Positions 6,300 through 14,769 of a stretch of 64,000 bases of DNA are shown piece after piece. Position numbers and translations under genes: made by a program. Within the stretch, counting starts at the first letter, position 1. Each line of letters starts with the position of its first letter. This DNA is from G963704535 sp963704535 (GTDB taxonomy: Bacteria; Chloroflexota; Chloroflexia; Chloroflexales; Roseiflexaceae): NCBI GenBank assembly GCA_963704535.1, contig OY969916.1, forward strand, positions 9,176,001-9,240,000. Direction: 5' to 3'. Under the pieces are notes generated by a model. That model ran no database searches. It saw only the letters and a list, made by a program, of their open reading frames with translations, and had not been told where the DNA came from.

Positions 6300-9290
6300 T
6301 CACGTTTCACGTTTCGCGCCATTGGTCGCCAGGAACCTTGACGCCAGCCCCGGAAGCTGCTTGATCGGCCCCGAGCGCACGAGGGTGTGCGGCAGCGAGT
6401 TCAGGAACATCTGGCCGTATTTCTTGGTCAGCAGCCGCTTGTCGAGCACCGCGATAATGCCCCGATCCTCGCGCGAGCGGATCAGGCGGCCGAAACCCTG
6501 CTTGAAGCGCAGGATCGCCTGCGGCACCCCGAACTCGTTGAACGGGTCGGCGAAGCCCTCCGAGCGCGCGGCGAACACCGGATCGGTCGGCACGCTGAAA
6601 GGCAGCTTGGCGATCACCAGCACCGACAGCGCGTCGCCGACGACATCGACCCCCTCCCAGAAGCTGGTCGTGCCCAGCAGCACCGTACGCGGGAACTCCT
6701 TGAAGCGCTCCAGCAGCGAACGGCGCGAGCCATCCAGCCCCTGGCCCAGCACGGCGATCCCCTGATTCTCCAGCGGCTCCTGGATGGCCCGGTAGGTCTG
6801 GCGCAGCGCGCTATTGGCGGTGAACAGCACCAGCGCCCGCCCGCCCGTCGCCGCACACAGCTCGATCAGCGCGTCCTCCAACGCCGGCTGGTAGCCCTTC
6901 TGGTTCGGCTCCGGGATGTCCTGCGGAATGTAAACCAGCGCCTGCTTCTGGTAGTCGAACGGCGAATTGAGCATCAGCTCAGTTGGCTCGTCCAGCCCGA
7001 TCCGTTTCTTGACATAATCAAAACCGCCATCGACGGCCAGCGTCGCCGAGGCCAGCACAACCGTCGACTTCTGTGAGAACAGGTTGGCCTGGAGCAGCTC
7101 GGCCACCGAGAGCGGCGCGGCGCTCAGGGTCAGCGTGTCGCGCTGACGATCGTGGGTCAGCCAGGTGATCAGCTCCTCGCTGCCGCCGAAGATGATATGC
7201 CCGGTGTTGACGCGCACCTCGGTCGCGTAGCGCTTGAGCGACTGCACCCGCAGCAGCAGCGCGTCGTACTCCAGCATCTGGGCCGTCGCCAGATCCACCA
7301 GCAGCGCCTCAAGCTTACCCAGCCCGTCGCCGATCGTGTTCAGGTGCAGCCCCAAGTTCTCCCAGGCCCGCTCGACCTCGGCCCAGGCCGGGTTCTTGCG
7401 TACGGCCTGCGTCAGCCGCAGCCGCGCGTCGTAGCTCGAGATCTCGGCCTCCTGGGTGACAAACGCCGTCAGGCGATTGAAGCAATCGTAGACGCTCTCG
7501 CGCCCGCGCACCACCGCCGGTCGCATCGCCTCGGCGACAGCGGTCGCCTTATCCATATCGCCCTGCGAGGCGGCGCTCTCGCGGAAGTGGACCGGCAGCT
7601 CGGACAGCAGCCCGCCGACGATATTGGCGCCGCCGCTCTCGAACAGGTCGTCCAGGAACTCCAGCAGCCCAGCCTGGTCGACCTCGAACCCGAACTGGTC
7701 GGTGGCGACCTCCTCCAGGTTGTGGGCCTCATCGATGATCAGGTGGTCGTAGGGCGGGAAGACATTCGCCTCGATCTCCAAGTTGGCCAGCAGCAGCGCG
7801 TGATTGACGACGACCAGGTGGGCGGCCTCGGCCTCGCGGCGGGCCTTGAACAGGTAGCACTCGTTGAAATGCGGGCAGCGCATCTTAGTGCAGGTCTCCA
7901 GCGTGGCGTTGATGCGGCCCCAGGCGGTGTTCTCGCGGTCCATCAGCAGCAACTCGGCCTTGTCGCCGGTGCTGGTGGTCGGCAGCCAGAGCTGGACCTT
8001 GAGCAGTGTGCGCACCTCTTCGGGCTGTAGCCGCTCGTCGCGCCGCAGGGCCTGGTAGCGCCGCAGACACACGTAGTTGCCGCGGCCCTTCAGCAGTGCC
8101 GCAGTGAAGGGCGGGTCGTCCGTTGGGGGCGTATGCAATACGCCCTTACGTTCGGTGGGCGGTTCTTGGTTCTTGGTTCTTGGTTCTTGGTTCTTGGTTC
8201 TTGGTTCTTGGTTCTTGGTTCTTGGTTCTAGCGCCTGGTCCATGATCCGCTGCAAGTCTGGGATGTCCTTGAAGAAGAGCTGGTCCTGGAGATTGATCGT
8301 GTTGGTTGAGACCACCACCCGCTCGCCGCGCTGGGCGGCGTGGATCGCAGCGGGGACGAGGTAGGCCATACTTTTTCCAACGCCGGTCCCGGCCTCGACC
8401 ATCAGCGCCTCGCCGTCGTTGAACGCCTGCGCGACCGCCGCCGCCATGGCGACCTGCTCGGGGCGCTGCTCGTACCCCTCGAACGCCAGGCCCATCGCCC
8501 CATCGGGCGCGAAGAAGTGCTGCACGGCCTCGACATTGAGCGGCCGCTCGTCGCCGGTCGGCTTCAGCGGAATGACCGCCGGCTGACCACCGAACACCGG
8601 GAATGCGGTAGGGCCGCCACGGAGGGTCGGCCCTACAGGGTTTGGTGGTGGTTCTTGGTTCTTGGTTCTTGGTTCTTGGTTCTCGGTGAAGACCCGCCTG
8701 GCCTTGGTTCGCTCGGCCTCGGCGAACAGGTCGCGCATCGGCGACTCGATCCGGGTCATGAGCCGGTTGATCTCCGACAGGGCCTGGAGGTCGAGCGCCT
8801 CGATCCGCTCGAGCATCCGCAGAAACACCTGGCGCGTGGCGTCGGCGTCGGCCAGGGCGCGGTGGGCCTCGTCGTGGGTGATGCCCAGCGCGGCGGCCAG
8901 GACGCCCAGCTTGTAGGCCGGTGCCTGCGGCATCAGCAGGGTCGCCAGTTCGAAGGTATCGTAGGCCGGCTGGGCGAAGCGCATGCCCTGAGCTTGGAGC
9001 ATCTTCAGATCGAACCCGACCGAGTGGCCGACCAGCGGGTAGCTCTTCACAAAGCGCACCAGGTCCGGCGCGATCTCGGAGAAGCGCGGGGCGCTAGCCA
9101 GCATCTCATCGGTCAGGCCGGTGAGCCGGGAGATCTTGAGCGGCATCGAGTGGCGCGGCTTGACGAGCTGCACAAACGTGTCCTGCACCTCGTCGCCGCA
9201 GAATTTCACGGCGGCGACCTCGACGATCTCATCGACGCCGGCCTCCAGCCCGGTCGTCTCGACGTCGATTGCGACAAATGTCCGCTCCAT
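6300..9290 (-). CDS. dinG: DnaQ-like exonuclease fused to DinG-family helicase
   Basis: 996-residue fusion, as in Firmicute DinG. Residues 1-170 are a DEDD 3'-5' exonuclease: FVAIDVETTGLEAGVDEI, then VGHSVGFDLKML and HRALADADATRQVF. The helicase follows: Walker A EAGTGVGKSMAYLVPA, DEAH box LIIDEAHNLEEVA, and C-terminal motifs GTTSFWEGVDVVGD and QGFGRLIRSREDRG. The cysteines in ETCTKMRCPHFNECYLFKARREAEAA fit the iron-sulphur cluster region of XPD/DinG proteins. Two in-frame insertions of low complexity (EPRTKNQ repeats) come from GGTTCTT heptamers plus other dispersed words, at 8113-8230 and 8600-8690. The first lies in the helicase after the ATPase motif, the second between exonuclease and helicase. 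The start is the ATG at 9290. Likely role: unwinding during repair or stress. Confidence 0.9.
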   Translation of the reverse strand: MERTFVAIDVETTGLEAGVDEIVEVAAVKFCGDEVQDTFVQLVKPRHSMPLKISRLTGLTDEMLASAPRFSEIAPDLVRFVKSYPLVGHSVGFDLKMLQAQGMRFAQPAYDTFELATLLMPQAPAYKLGVLAAALGITHDEAHRALADADATRQVFLRMLERIEALDLQALSEINRLMTRIESPMRDLFAEAERTKARRVFTENQEPRTKNQEPPPNPVGPTLRGGPTAFPVFGGQPAVIPLKPTGDERPLNVEAVQHFFAPDGAMGLAFEGYEQRPEQVAMAAAVAQAFNDGEALMVEAGTGVGKSMAYLVPAAIHAAQRGERVVVSTNTINLQDQLFFKDIPDLQRIMDQALEPRTKNQEPRTKNQEPRTKNQEPPTERKGVLHTPPTDDPPFTAALLKGRGNYVCLRRYQALRRDERLQPEEVRTLLKVQLWLPTTSTGDKAELLLMDRENTAWGRINATLETCTKMRCPHFNECYLFKARREAEAAHLVVVNHALLLANLEIEANVFPPYDHLIIDEAHNLEEVATDQFGFEVDQAGLLEFLDDLFESGGANIVGGLLSELPVHFRESAASQGDMDKATAVAEAMRPAVVRGRESVYDCFNRLTAFVTQEAEISSYDARLRLTQAVRKNPAWAEVERAWENLGLHLNTIGDGLGKLEALLVDLATAQMLEYDALLLRVQSLKRYATEVRVNTGHIIFGGSEELITWLTHDRQRDTLTLSAAPLSVAELLQANLFSQKSTVVLASATLAVDGGFDYVKKRIGLDEPTELMLNSPFDYQKQALVYIPQDIPEPNQKGYQPALEDALIELCAATGGRALVLFTANSALRQTYRAIQEPLENQGIAVLGQGLDGSRRSLLERFKEFPRTVLLGTTSFWEGVDVVGDALSVLVIAKLPFSVPTDPVFAARSEGFADPFNEFGVPQAILRFKQGFGRLIRSREDRGIIAVLDKRLLTKKYGQMFLNSLPHTLVRSGPIKQLPGLASRFLATNGAKRET
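8113..8230. repeat. in-frame composite repeat inside dinG (palindromic word + GGTTCTT x9)
   Basis: The 24-bp word with palindrome GGGCGTATGCAATACGCCC at 8127-8145 is followed by TTCGGTGGGC and about nine and a half tandem copies of GGTTCTT from 8161. Because three heptamers equal seven codons, the tract reads as RTKNQEP repeats on the minus strand with no stop. The same word order occurs in non-coding DNA at 11021-11065 and 28555-28603. Confidence 0.9.
8600..8690. repeat. second in-frame repeat insertion inside dinG
   Basis: A GTAGGGCCGCCACGGAGGG word (reverse of the GGCCCTCCGTGGCC family) at about 8608-8637 is followed by four GGTTCTT heptamers at 8650-8680. On the coding strand it reads ENQEPRTKNQEPPPNPVGPT, between the exonuclease and helicase domains. 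Confidence 0.85.
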
Positions 9291-9467
9291 GGGCGTCCTC
9301 GCTCGCCTGTTCCGAATAGCTGGCGCATTATACCTGATCTTGCGAGCCTGAGCATCAAAAGGACGGATGACAAAATGGGCGGATTGGCCTGCCGACCCAA
9401 TACCCCCTCTTGTTGTATTAGGTTGGTGATTTATTGCAATTCATTGAAACTTATAACCAACTCACTA

Positions 9468-9496
9468 TTGACAATTTCAAGACGACATGATAATAT
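9468..9496 (+). promoter_or_regulatory. promoter of the small gene at 9556
   Basis: TTGACA at 9468-9473 and TAATAT at 9491-9496 with a 17-bp spacer match the sigma-70 consensus. The surrounding 100 bases are much more AT-rich than the flanking genes. Confidence 0.75.
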
Positions 9497-9555
9497 CACC
9501 ACATTAGTGATAGAAAGTGATGTGCTGAGTGGCACTTTTGAAAAGGAGTAATATC

Positions 9556-9792
9556 ATGAGGTACGAACTTGAACTGGCAAGCGAACGCTGCCGCGACCAA
9601 TTTGACGCCGTCACCCGTGATCGGATGCTGGGCGCCAGTGAGCCCCGGCTCACGGTGGCCCGCCGGGCGGCACGGCCACTGGGGCGCGTGCTGCTGCACG
9701 CCGGCGCGTGGCTGCTGCGCTACGGCCACACCGACGACCTCGCGGCCATGAGCCGCCACCAGCCGTCGGCCGGCTCGCTCAGGTTGAACTAG
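9556..9792 (+). CDS. small basic hypothetical protein (78 aa)
   Basis: Not recognised. The ATG at 9556 follows AAAAGGAG by 7-8 bases and lies about 55 bases downstream of a near-consensus promoter, so it is very probably translated. The protein (MRYELELASERCRDQFD...) is Arg-rich, with a weakly hydrophobic stretch PLGRVLLHAGAWLLRYG that could be an amphipathic helix, and ends in SLRLN. It is the first gene before a DUF4097-like gene, separated by two tandem hairpin repeats. It has the size and position of small leader proteins of regulated operons, but no function can be assigned. Confidence 0.6.
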   Translation: MRYELELASERCRDQFDAVTRDRMLGASEPRLTVARRAARPLGRVLLHAGAWLLRYGHTDDLAAMSRHQPSAGSLRLN

Positions 9793-9805
9793 GCAAGCTT
9801 CTTTG

Positions 9806-9932
9806 GCACTCAGTTCTGGAGAAAAGGGGTTTGAGGGGTAGCCCTCTCAGTCTCCTTCCACGGCACTCAGTCCCGGAGAAACGGGGGTTTGAGGGGTAGC
9901 CCCCTCAGTCTCCTTCCACTCACATTGTAAAA
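9806..9932. repeat. two tandem copies of the TTGAGGGG-hairpin repeat
   Basis: Each copy reads GGCACTCAGT...GGAGAAA...GGGTTTGAGGGGTAGCCC(C)CTCAGTCTCC, and the second ends in CACATTGTAAA. They belong to the family also found at 16951, 20699, 20864 and 32726. Confidence 0.8.
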
Positions 9933-9948
9933 GAAAGAGGCATCTTCT

Positions 9949-10952
9949 ATGCCAACACAAACATTTCCCGCCGGCGCCGCGCCGCGCGTGGTCCTGGCCG
10001 AGTGTGAGGGCACGCTGACGATTGAGGTCTGGGATGGGCGAGAGATCATCATCGAGTCCGAGCAAGCCACCAACGCGCATGCCCAGCCTGACGAAGGGTT
10101 GATCTTGCGGGCCGTAATCGGCAGCTTGCGCCTGCGCGTCCCTGGTGACACCACCATCACGGTGGAGCGCCAGCGCGGCGACATCGCCGCGCGCGACATC
10201 CACGCGCTCACGATCGATCGGGCCGACGGCAACCTGCGGATCGAGCGCGTCGCCGCCGTACGGCTGCGCGATATCTACGGGCATATGCTGGTCGACGGCG
10301 CCGAGGCGCTGGCGATCGAGGCCACCGAGGAGTTGCGGTGCCGGTACAGGTGCGGGGAGTTCTCATGACGTCGAGGCCCGCAGCGTGAGCATAGCCAATA
10401 TCGAGTACGTCAGCGGCCGCCTGACGCTCGAACTCCATCCGCGACGCCGATGTTCGCGCGGTCGGCGGCCGGGCCACGGCGCGCACCATCGCCGGTGATC
10501 TGCACATCGGCGCCGTCGGCGGCGGCTGCACAGTCCAGGCGGTCGGTGGCAGCCTGGAACTCAGCGCCGTCGGCGGCTCTTGTGAGGTCAAAGGGGTCGG
10601 CGGCGAGTTGAGCATCGGCAAGATCGGCGGCGCGGCCAGGATCGAGGAGGTCGGGACGGTGCGCCGGCTCGGCGCGATCGGCGGCGGCCTGACGCTGCGC
10701 TCGGCCCCGCTCTCGGCTCACTTCGCGGCGGAGCGCCCGGCCCACATCACGGTCGGCGGCAGCGCGCGGGTCGAGCTGCCCGACCAGCCGAACCTGACGA
10801 TTCGGGCGATCACTGGCGGCAAGATCACGGGCGCCGGGATCGGCCGGCACGCCGGTCATATGGCGACGCTGGTCTACGGCGAGGGCACCGCGCGCCTGAG
10901 CCTGACCGTCGGCGGCAGCCTGGAACTGCACGGCCCTTCCGCGGCACGATGA
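9949..10952 (+). pseudogene. DUF4097-like beta-helix protein, broken by two frameshifts
   Basis: Paralogue of the gene at 15157. The first frame (ATG 9949) gives TFPAGAAPRVVLAECEGTLTIEVWD and continues to a stop at 10368. The homologous reading then continues in a second frame (DVEARSVSIANIEYVSG, about 10362-10440) and a third frame from about 10443: ADVRAVGG, HIGAVGGGCTVQAVGGSL, up to ARLSLTVGGSLELHG ending at 10952. Short GG-rich repeats (AVGG, GVGG, KIGG) suggest a right-handed beta-helix. It lacks the coiled and SHOCT-like tail of its paralogue. Either two real indels or assembly errors explain the shifts. Function unknown; such proteins are often linked to envelope stress. Confidence 0.7.
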
Positions 10953-11155
10953 CAAGATGAAGGGGTGAAAGGGTGAAGGGGAGCGACTGAGGATAGAGGA
11001 TGGAGGATAGAGCCAGGGCACGTAAGGGCGTATTGCATACGCCCCCCACCGAACCCCGAAGAACCAAGAACCCTGTAGAGCAGGCCCTCCGTGGCCGGTG
11101 GTCGGTGGTCGGTACGACGCAACACGCAACACGCATCACGTTTCACGGTTCTCAG
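10953..11155. repeat. composite repeat block before an MFS gene
   Basis: No gene is visible. In order: GATGACAAGATGA octamers, GAGGATAGAGGATGGAGGATAG, the palindromic word CGTAAGGGCGTATTGCATAC at 11021, GAAGAACCAAGAACC (reverse of the GGTTCTT heptamer), a GGCCCTCCGTGGCC word near 11084, GGTGGTCGGTGGTCGG, and ACGCAACACGCAACACG octamers. Confidence 0.8.
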
Positions 11156-11171
11156 TAGGAGGCCCTTCGCT

Positions 11172-12458
11172 ATGCGTCTACGTTTCGATGGACTCTGGCG
11201 CCACCCGGATTTTATGAAACTCTGGGCCGGCCAGACGATCTCGCTCTTCGGGACCATGGTCACGCACCTGGCGTTGCCGCTGACGGCCGCCCTGACGTTG
11301 CAGGCCACGCCGATACAGATGGGCATCCTGGGGGCGGCTGAGTTTGCGCCGTTTCTGCTGATCGGCTTGTTTGCCGGCGTGTGGGTCGACCGGGTGCGGC
11401 GGCGTCCGATCCTGATCGGCGCCGATATCGGTCGCGCGCTGCTGCTCGGCTCGATCCCGCTCGGCGCGGCCCTGGGCATGCTGCGTATGGAGTACCTGTA
11501 CGTCATCAGCTTTCTGATCGGCATCTTGACCGTCTGCTTCGATGTGTCCTACCAGTCATTCCTCCCATCGCTGGTGCGGCGCGAGCAGCTCGTGGAGGGC
11601 AACAGCAAGCTGGAGATCAGCCGCTCGGCCGCGCAGATCGCCGGGCCGGGGGCGGCCGGAGTTCTGATCCAGCTCCTCACGGCGCCGGTCGCGCTTGTCG
11701 TGGACTCGATCTCGTTCCTCGCCTCGGCGCTGTTCCTGTGGAGAATCCGCGCCGCCGAGCCTGAGCCGGCGCGCCCCGACCAGCAGCAGAACGTGTGGCG
11801 CGATATCGGCGAGGGATTGCACATCGTACTGGGCAATCCGCTCCTGCGATCGCTCGCCGGCTGCACCGCGACCTGGAATTTCTTTAGCAATCTGTCGTTC
11901 GCCGTCTTTGTGCTCTACGTCACCGGCGAGCTTGGGATCACGCCGGTGACACTTGGGCTGGTCTTCTCGGTCGGCGCGCCGGGCGCGCTGATCGGCGCGC
12001 TGATCGCCGGACGGGTCGCGCGCCGGTTCGGCCTGGGGCCGGCGATCGTCGGCGCGGCGCTGCTGGGCGGCTTCTCGTGGGCCACCGTCCCGCTGGCGGG
12101 TGGGCCGCTGCCGCTGGTGATGGCGATGTTGATCGGCGGGCAGTTCCTGGGCGGGATGATGGGTGTGATCTACAACATCAACCAGGTCAGCCTGCGCCAG
12201 GCGATCACGCCCGACCGGCTTCAAGGCCGGATGAACGCCACCATGCGCTTTATCGTCTGGGGCACGATCCCGATCGGCTCGCTGATCGGCGGCGTGCTGG
12301 GCGAGACGATCGGCCTGTGGCCGACACTGGTGGTGGGTGCGGCCGGCGAGGTGCTCGCGTTCCTGTGGGTGCTGTTGTCGCCGGTGCGCCGGCTGCGTGA
12401 GCAGCCCATCCCGGCTCAGGACGCGCCGGTCGTCGCCGGCTCCACGCTCGCGACCTAG
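11172..12458 (+). CDS. MFS transporter, EntS/macrolide-efflux type
   Basis: 428-residue major facilitator with about twelve hydrophobic segments. The ATG at 11172 follows AGGAGG by 9 bases. It opens with LWRHPDFMKLWAGQTISLFGTMVTHLALPL, typical of MFS_3 exporters. The loop between helices 2 and 3, GVWVDRVRRRPILIGADIGRA, is the motif-A region, and SYQSFLPSLVRREQLVEGNSKLEISRSAAQIAGPG matches the same family. A likely role is efflux of a small hydrophobic compound. A second exporter of the same family follows at 12680 in the same direction. The substrate cannot be predicted. Confidence 0.9.
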   Translation: MRLRFDGLWRHPDFMKLWAGQTISLFGTMVTHLALPLTAALTLQATPIQMGILGAAEFAPFLLIGLFAGVWVDRVRRRPILIGADIGRALLLGSIPLGAALGMLRMEYLYVISFLIGILTVCFDVSYQSFLPSLVRREQLVEGNSKLEISRSAAQIAGPGAAGVLIQLLTAPVALVVDSISFLASALFLWRIRAAEPEPARPDQQQNVWRDIGEGLHIVLGNPLLRSLAGCTATWNFFSNLSFAVFVLYVTGELGITPVTLGLVFSVGAPGALIGALIAGRVARRFGLGPAIVGAALLGGFSWATVPLAGGPLPLVMAMLIGGQFLGGMMGVIYNINQVSLRQAITPDRLQGRMNATMRFIVWGTIPIGSLIGGVLGETIGLWPTLVVGAAGEVLAFLWVLLSPVRRLREQPIPAQDAPVVAGSTLAT

Positions 12459-12477
12459 CGCCAATACCATTCAAATA

Positions 12478-12535
12478 AGACCTGACAGGTCTGACTCCGG
12501 CGCTTTCGATGCCTTCCCCAAGACCTGTCAGGTCT
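12478..12535. repeat. paired 15-bp palindromes AGACCTGNCAGGTCT
   Basis: AGACCTGACAGGTCT at 12478-12492 and AGACCTGTCAGGTCT at 12521-12535 are perfect palindromes around a variable centre base, 43 bp apart. The rest of the gap to 12680 holds repeated ATCCGTGG/CATCCGT words. It could be an operator pair or another dispersed repeat. Confidence 0.6.
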
Positions 12536-12679
12536 GAACAATAGAACATGGATGCCACGGATCGAACCGATCTGTACGGATCAGGAAAAAGAAGCTATCC
12601 GTGGACATCCGCTCCATCCGTAGCATCCGTGTTCGATGGCCGAACACGAAAATCGTAAATTGTAGTAGTGAGTTATGCG

Positions 12680-13939
12680 ATGTTCGCAACCCTCCGACAA
12701 CGAAACTTCGCGCTGCTATGGTTCGGCGGCCTGATCTCGATCGCCGGCAACTGGATGTTAAGCGTGGCGCTCCCGATCTACATCTACCAGTTGACCGGCT
12801 CGATCCTGGCGACCGGGATCATGTTCATGGCCAGGATGGTACCCAGCCTGATCCTGGGCTCGCTGGCGGGCGTGTTTGTGGACCGCTGGGACCGCAAGCA
12901 TACCATGGTGATCTGCAACCTCCTGATGGCCCTTGGCCTGCTGCCGCTGCTGGCCGTTCGCTCGCCCGGCGATGTCTGGATCGCATATATCGTCATGGCG
13001 GTGCAGGCAACGATCGGCATGTTCTTCGACCCGGCCGAGCATGCGCTGCTGCCGCGGCTGGTCGACGAGCGGCACCTGGTGGACGCCAACGCGCTCAACT
13101 CGCTCAACAACAACCTGGCCCGCCTGATCGGCCCGCCGCTCGGTGGCCTATTAGCTGTGCTGCTGGGGCTGACCAGCGTCGTGCTGCTTGACGCGGCCAC
13201 GTTCCTGGTCGCCGCTGGCCTGATCGCATTGATCAGCGCTTCGGCCCGCCCGCTCCGCACGGAGGACGCCTCCAACACCCCGGTGTCGCTGGCAGCGGTC
13301 TGGCAGGAATGGCTGGCGGGGCTGCGGCTGATCCGCCGTGAGCGCGTGCTGACGATCGTCTTCGCCCTGATGGCGATCACATCGGTGGGCGAGGGCGTGA
13401 TGGGCGGGGTGTTCTTCGCCTTCGTGGCCGACGTGCTGGGCGGCGGCGCGGCCGAGATCGGCTGGCTGATGGGCGCGCAGGCGGTCGGCGGCCTGCTGGG
13501 CGGGCTGATCGTCGGCCCGGTCAGCCGGCGGCTCCCGTTGCACCGGATGCTCGGCCTGAGCTGCATCGCCTTCGGCCTGATCGACCTGATGATCTTTAAC
13601 TACCCGCTGCTGCTGCCGAGCATCGTGCCGGGCATCATCCTGTTCATCCTGGTCGGCGTGCCGGGGGTAGGCGCTATGACCGGCATCAATACGCTGCTAC
13701 AGACCGCCGTCGCCGATGCATACCGCGGCAGGGTGTTCGGCGCCCTGAACACGACTTCGACGCTGCTAAGGCTGACCGGCACGGCGCTGGCCGGCGCGCT
13801 GGCTGGGCGGCTCGGCATTGTTACTCTGCTCAACATCCAGGGCGGCGGGTACGTCGTGGCTGGCCTGCTGGCGCTTATGCTGCTGGGTCGTCCGTGGTCC
13901 GTTGCAACCGATAACCGACAACTGACAACCGACAACTAA
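12680..13939 (+). CDS. MFS transporter, EntS/macrolide-efflux type (second copy)
   Basis: About 419 residues with twelve likely membrane helices. The ATG at 12680 (MFATLRQRNFALLWFGGLISIAG) resembles typical starts of this family; a GTG at 12668 is an alternative, and neither has a strong ribosome site. Landmarks are GVFVDRWDRKHTMVICNLLMALG (motif A region) and DPAEHALLPRLVDERHLVDANALNSLNNN. The C-terminus runs into repeat DNA: the last residues DNRQLTTDN come from the heptamer-like CGACAACTGACAAC tract, so the original stop may have been altered by repeat insertion. Probably a drug or metabolite exporter alongside the upstream homologue. Confidence 0.88.
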   Translation: MFATLRQRNFALLWFGGLISIAGNWMLSVALPIYIYQLTGSILATGIMFMARMVPSLILGSLAGVFVDRWDRKHTMVICNLLMALGLLPLLAVRSPGDVWIAYIVMAVQATIGMFFDPAEHALLPRLVDERHLVDANALNSLNNNLARLIGPPLGGLLAVLLGLTSVVLLDAATFLVAAGLIALISASARPLRTEDASNTPVSLAAVWQEWLAGLRLIRRERVLTIVFALMAITSVGEGVMGGVFFAFVADVLGGGAAEIGWLMGAQAVGGLLGGLIVGPVSRRLPLHRMLGLSCIAFGLIDLMIFNYPLLLPSIVPGIILFILVGVPGVGAMTGINTLLQTAVADAYRGRVFGALNTTSTLLRLTGTALAGALAGRLGIVTLLNIQGGGYVVAGLLALMLLGRPWSVATDNRQLTTDN

Positions 13940-14095
13940 TGGTCGGCGGCGGGGCGGCCACGGAGGGTCCGCCCTACACCGATGACTGACAACTAATGGT
14001 TCGGTGGTTCTTGGTTCGTGGCGGGGCGGCCACGGAGGGCCCGCCCTACACGGACGACTGACAACGTAAGGGCGTATCGCATACGCCCCACTAAA
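13910..14095. repeat. composite repeat block
   Basis: It holds GACAACTGACAACCGACAACT heptamer-like tracts, two GGGCGGCCACGGAGGG...CCGCCCTACAC words at about 13950 and 14031, a GGTTCTTGGTTCG piece and the palindromic word CGTAAGGGCGTATCGCATAC at 14065. It overlaps the last codons of the upstream MFS gene. Confidence 0.8.
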
Positions 14096-14135
14096 CTGAC
14101 TCTCTCTAACCGTTTCTTTAGCGACAGGAGTTCCT

Positions 14136-14498
14136 ATGTACCCACTACTCACCACCTGCCCGGTCTGCGGCGGCGCGCTCCACGTGGTACGCCTGGAGTG
14201 CGGCGATTGTCACGCTGCGATCGAGGGCCAGTTCACCCTCGGCTGGCTCGGCCGGCTGAGTTGCGAGCAACTCGAATTTGTGGAGATGCTGGTCAAGAAT
14301 CGTGGCAACATCAACGGAGTCGCCGGCGAACTGAAGATCGCCTACAACACCGCCCGCAGCCGCCTGGACGACATCGTCGCCGCGCTTGGCTACGCCATGC
14401 CCCTCGACGACCAGCGGCCCGACCGCCGCACCGTCCTCGATCGCCTGGCCGCCAAGGAGATCAGCGTCGAGGATGCGATGAAGCTGTTGCGCGGGTAG
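14136..14498 (+). CDS. DUF2089 protein (Zn-ribbon, HTH, SHOCT-like tail)
   Basis: 120 residues. Three parts are visible: an N-terminal zinc ribbon with CPVCGG and CGDCHA (residues about 8-28); a helix-turn-helix-like middle, LSCEQLEFVEMLVKNRGNINGVAGELKIAYNTARSRLDDIVAALGY, the DUF2089 signature; and a C-terminal SHOCT-like helix pair, VLDRLAAKEISVEDAMKLLRG. The ATG follows AGGAG by 6 bases. The same SHOCT-like motif starts the next gene and ends the one after it, suggesting these three products act together. DUF2089 proteins are presumed regulators; target and signal are unknown. Confidence 0.88.
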   Translation: MYPLLTTCPVCGGALHVVRLECGDCHAAIEGQFTLGWLGRLSCEQLEFVEMLVKNRGNINGVAGELKIAYNTARSRLDDIVAALGYAMPLDDQRPDRRTVLDRLAAKEISVEDAMKLLRG

Positions 14499-14514
14499 TC
14501 CGTTGTCCGTGGTC

Positions 14515-14760
14515 CGTTGCACTGGTGACAAGATGACAAGATGACAAGGTGACAAGGTGAAAGGGCCGAGCACCTGTAGGGCAGGCCCTCCGTGGCCGCC
14601 CATCCGTGGCCGCCCATCCGTGGCCGCCCATCCGTGGCCGCCTGGACGCCACGCAACACGCAACACGCAACACGTTTCACGTTTCACAGTGAACGGATAA
14701 TCACGCAACACGCAACACGGTGAGCGGATAATCACGCAACACGCAACACGTTATCATTTG
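14515..14760. repeat. long block of short tandem repeats
   Basis: In order: GTCCGTGGTCCGT, TGACAAGA octamers, a GGCCCTCCGTGGCC word, four tandem 14-mers CATCCGTGGCCGCC, then CACGCAACACGCAACACG octamers interrupted twice by GTGARCGGATAATCA. No gene or promoter is recognised, although the next gene starts just after it. Confidence 0.85.
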
Positions 14761-14769
14761 GAGGCAACC

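Noticed and set aside
8161..8230. CRISPR-like array of regularly spaced repeats
   Set aside because: The repeats are 7-bp units without spacers and lie inside a coding frame; no cas genes are present.
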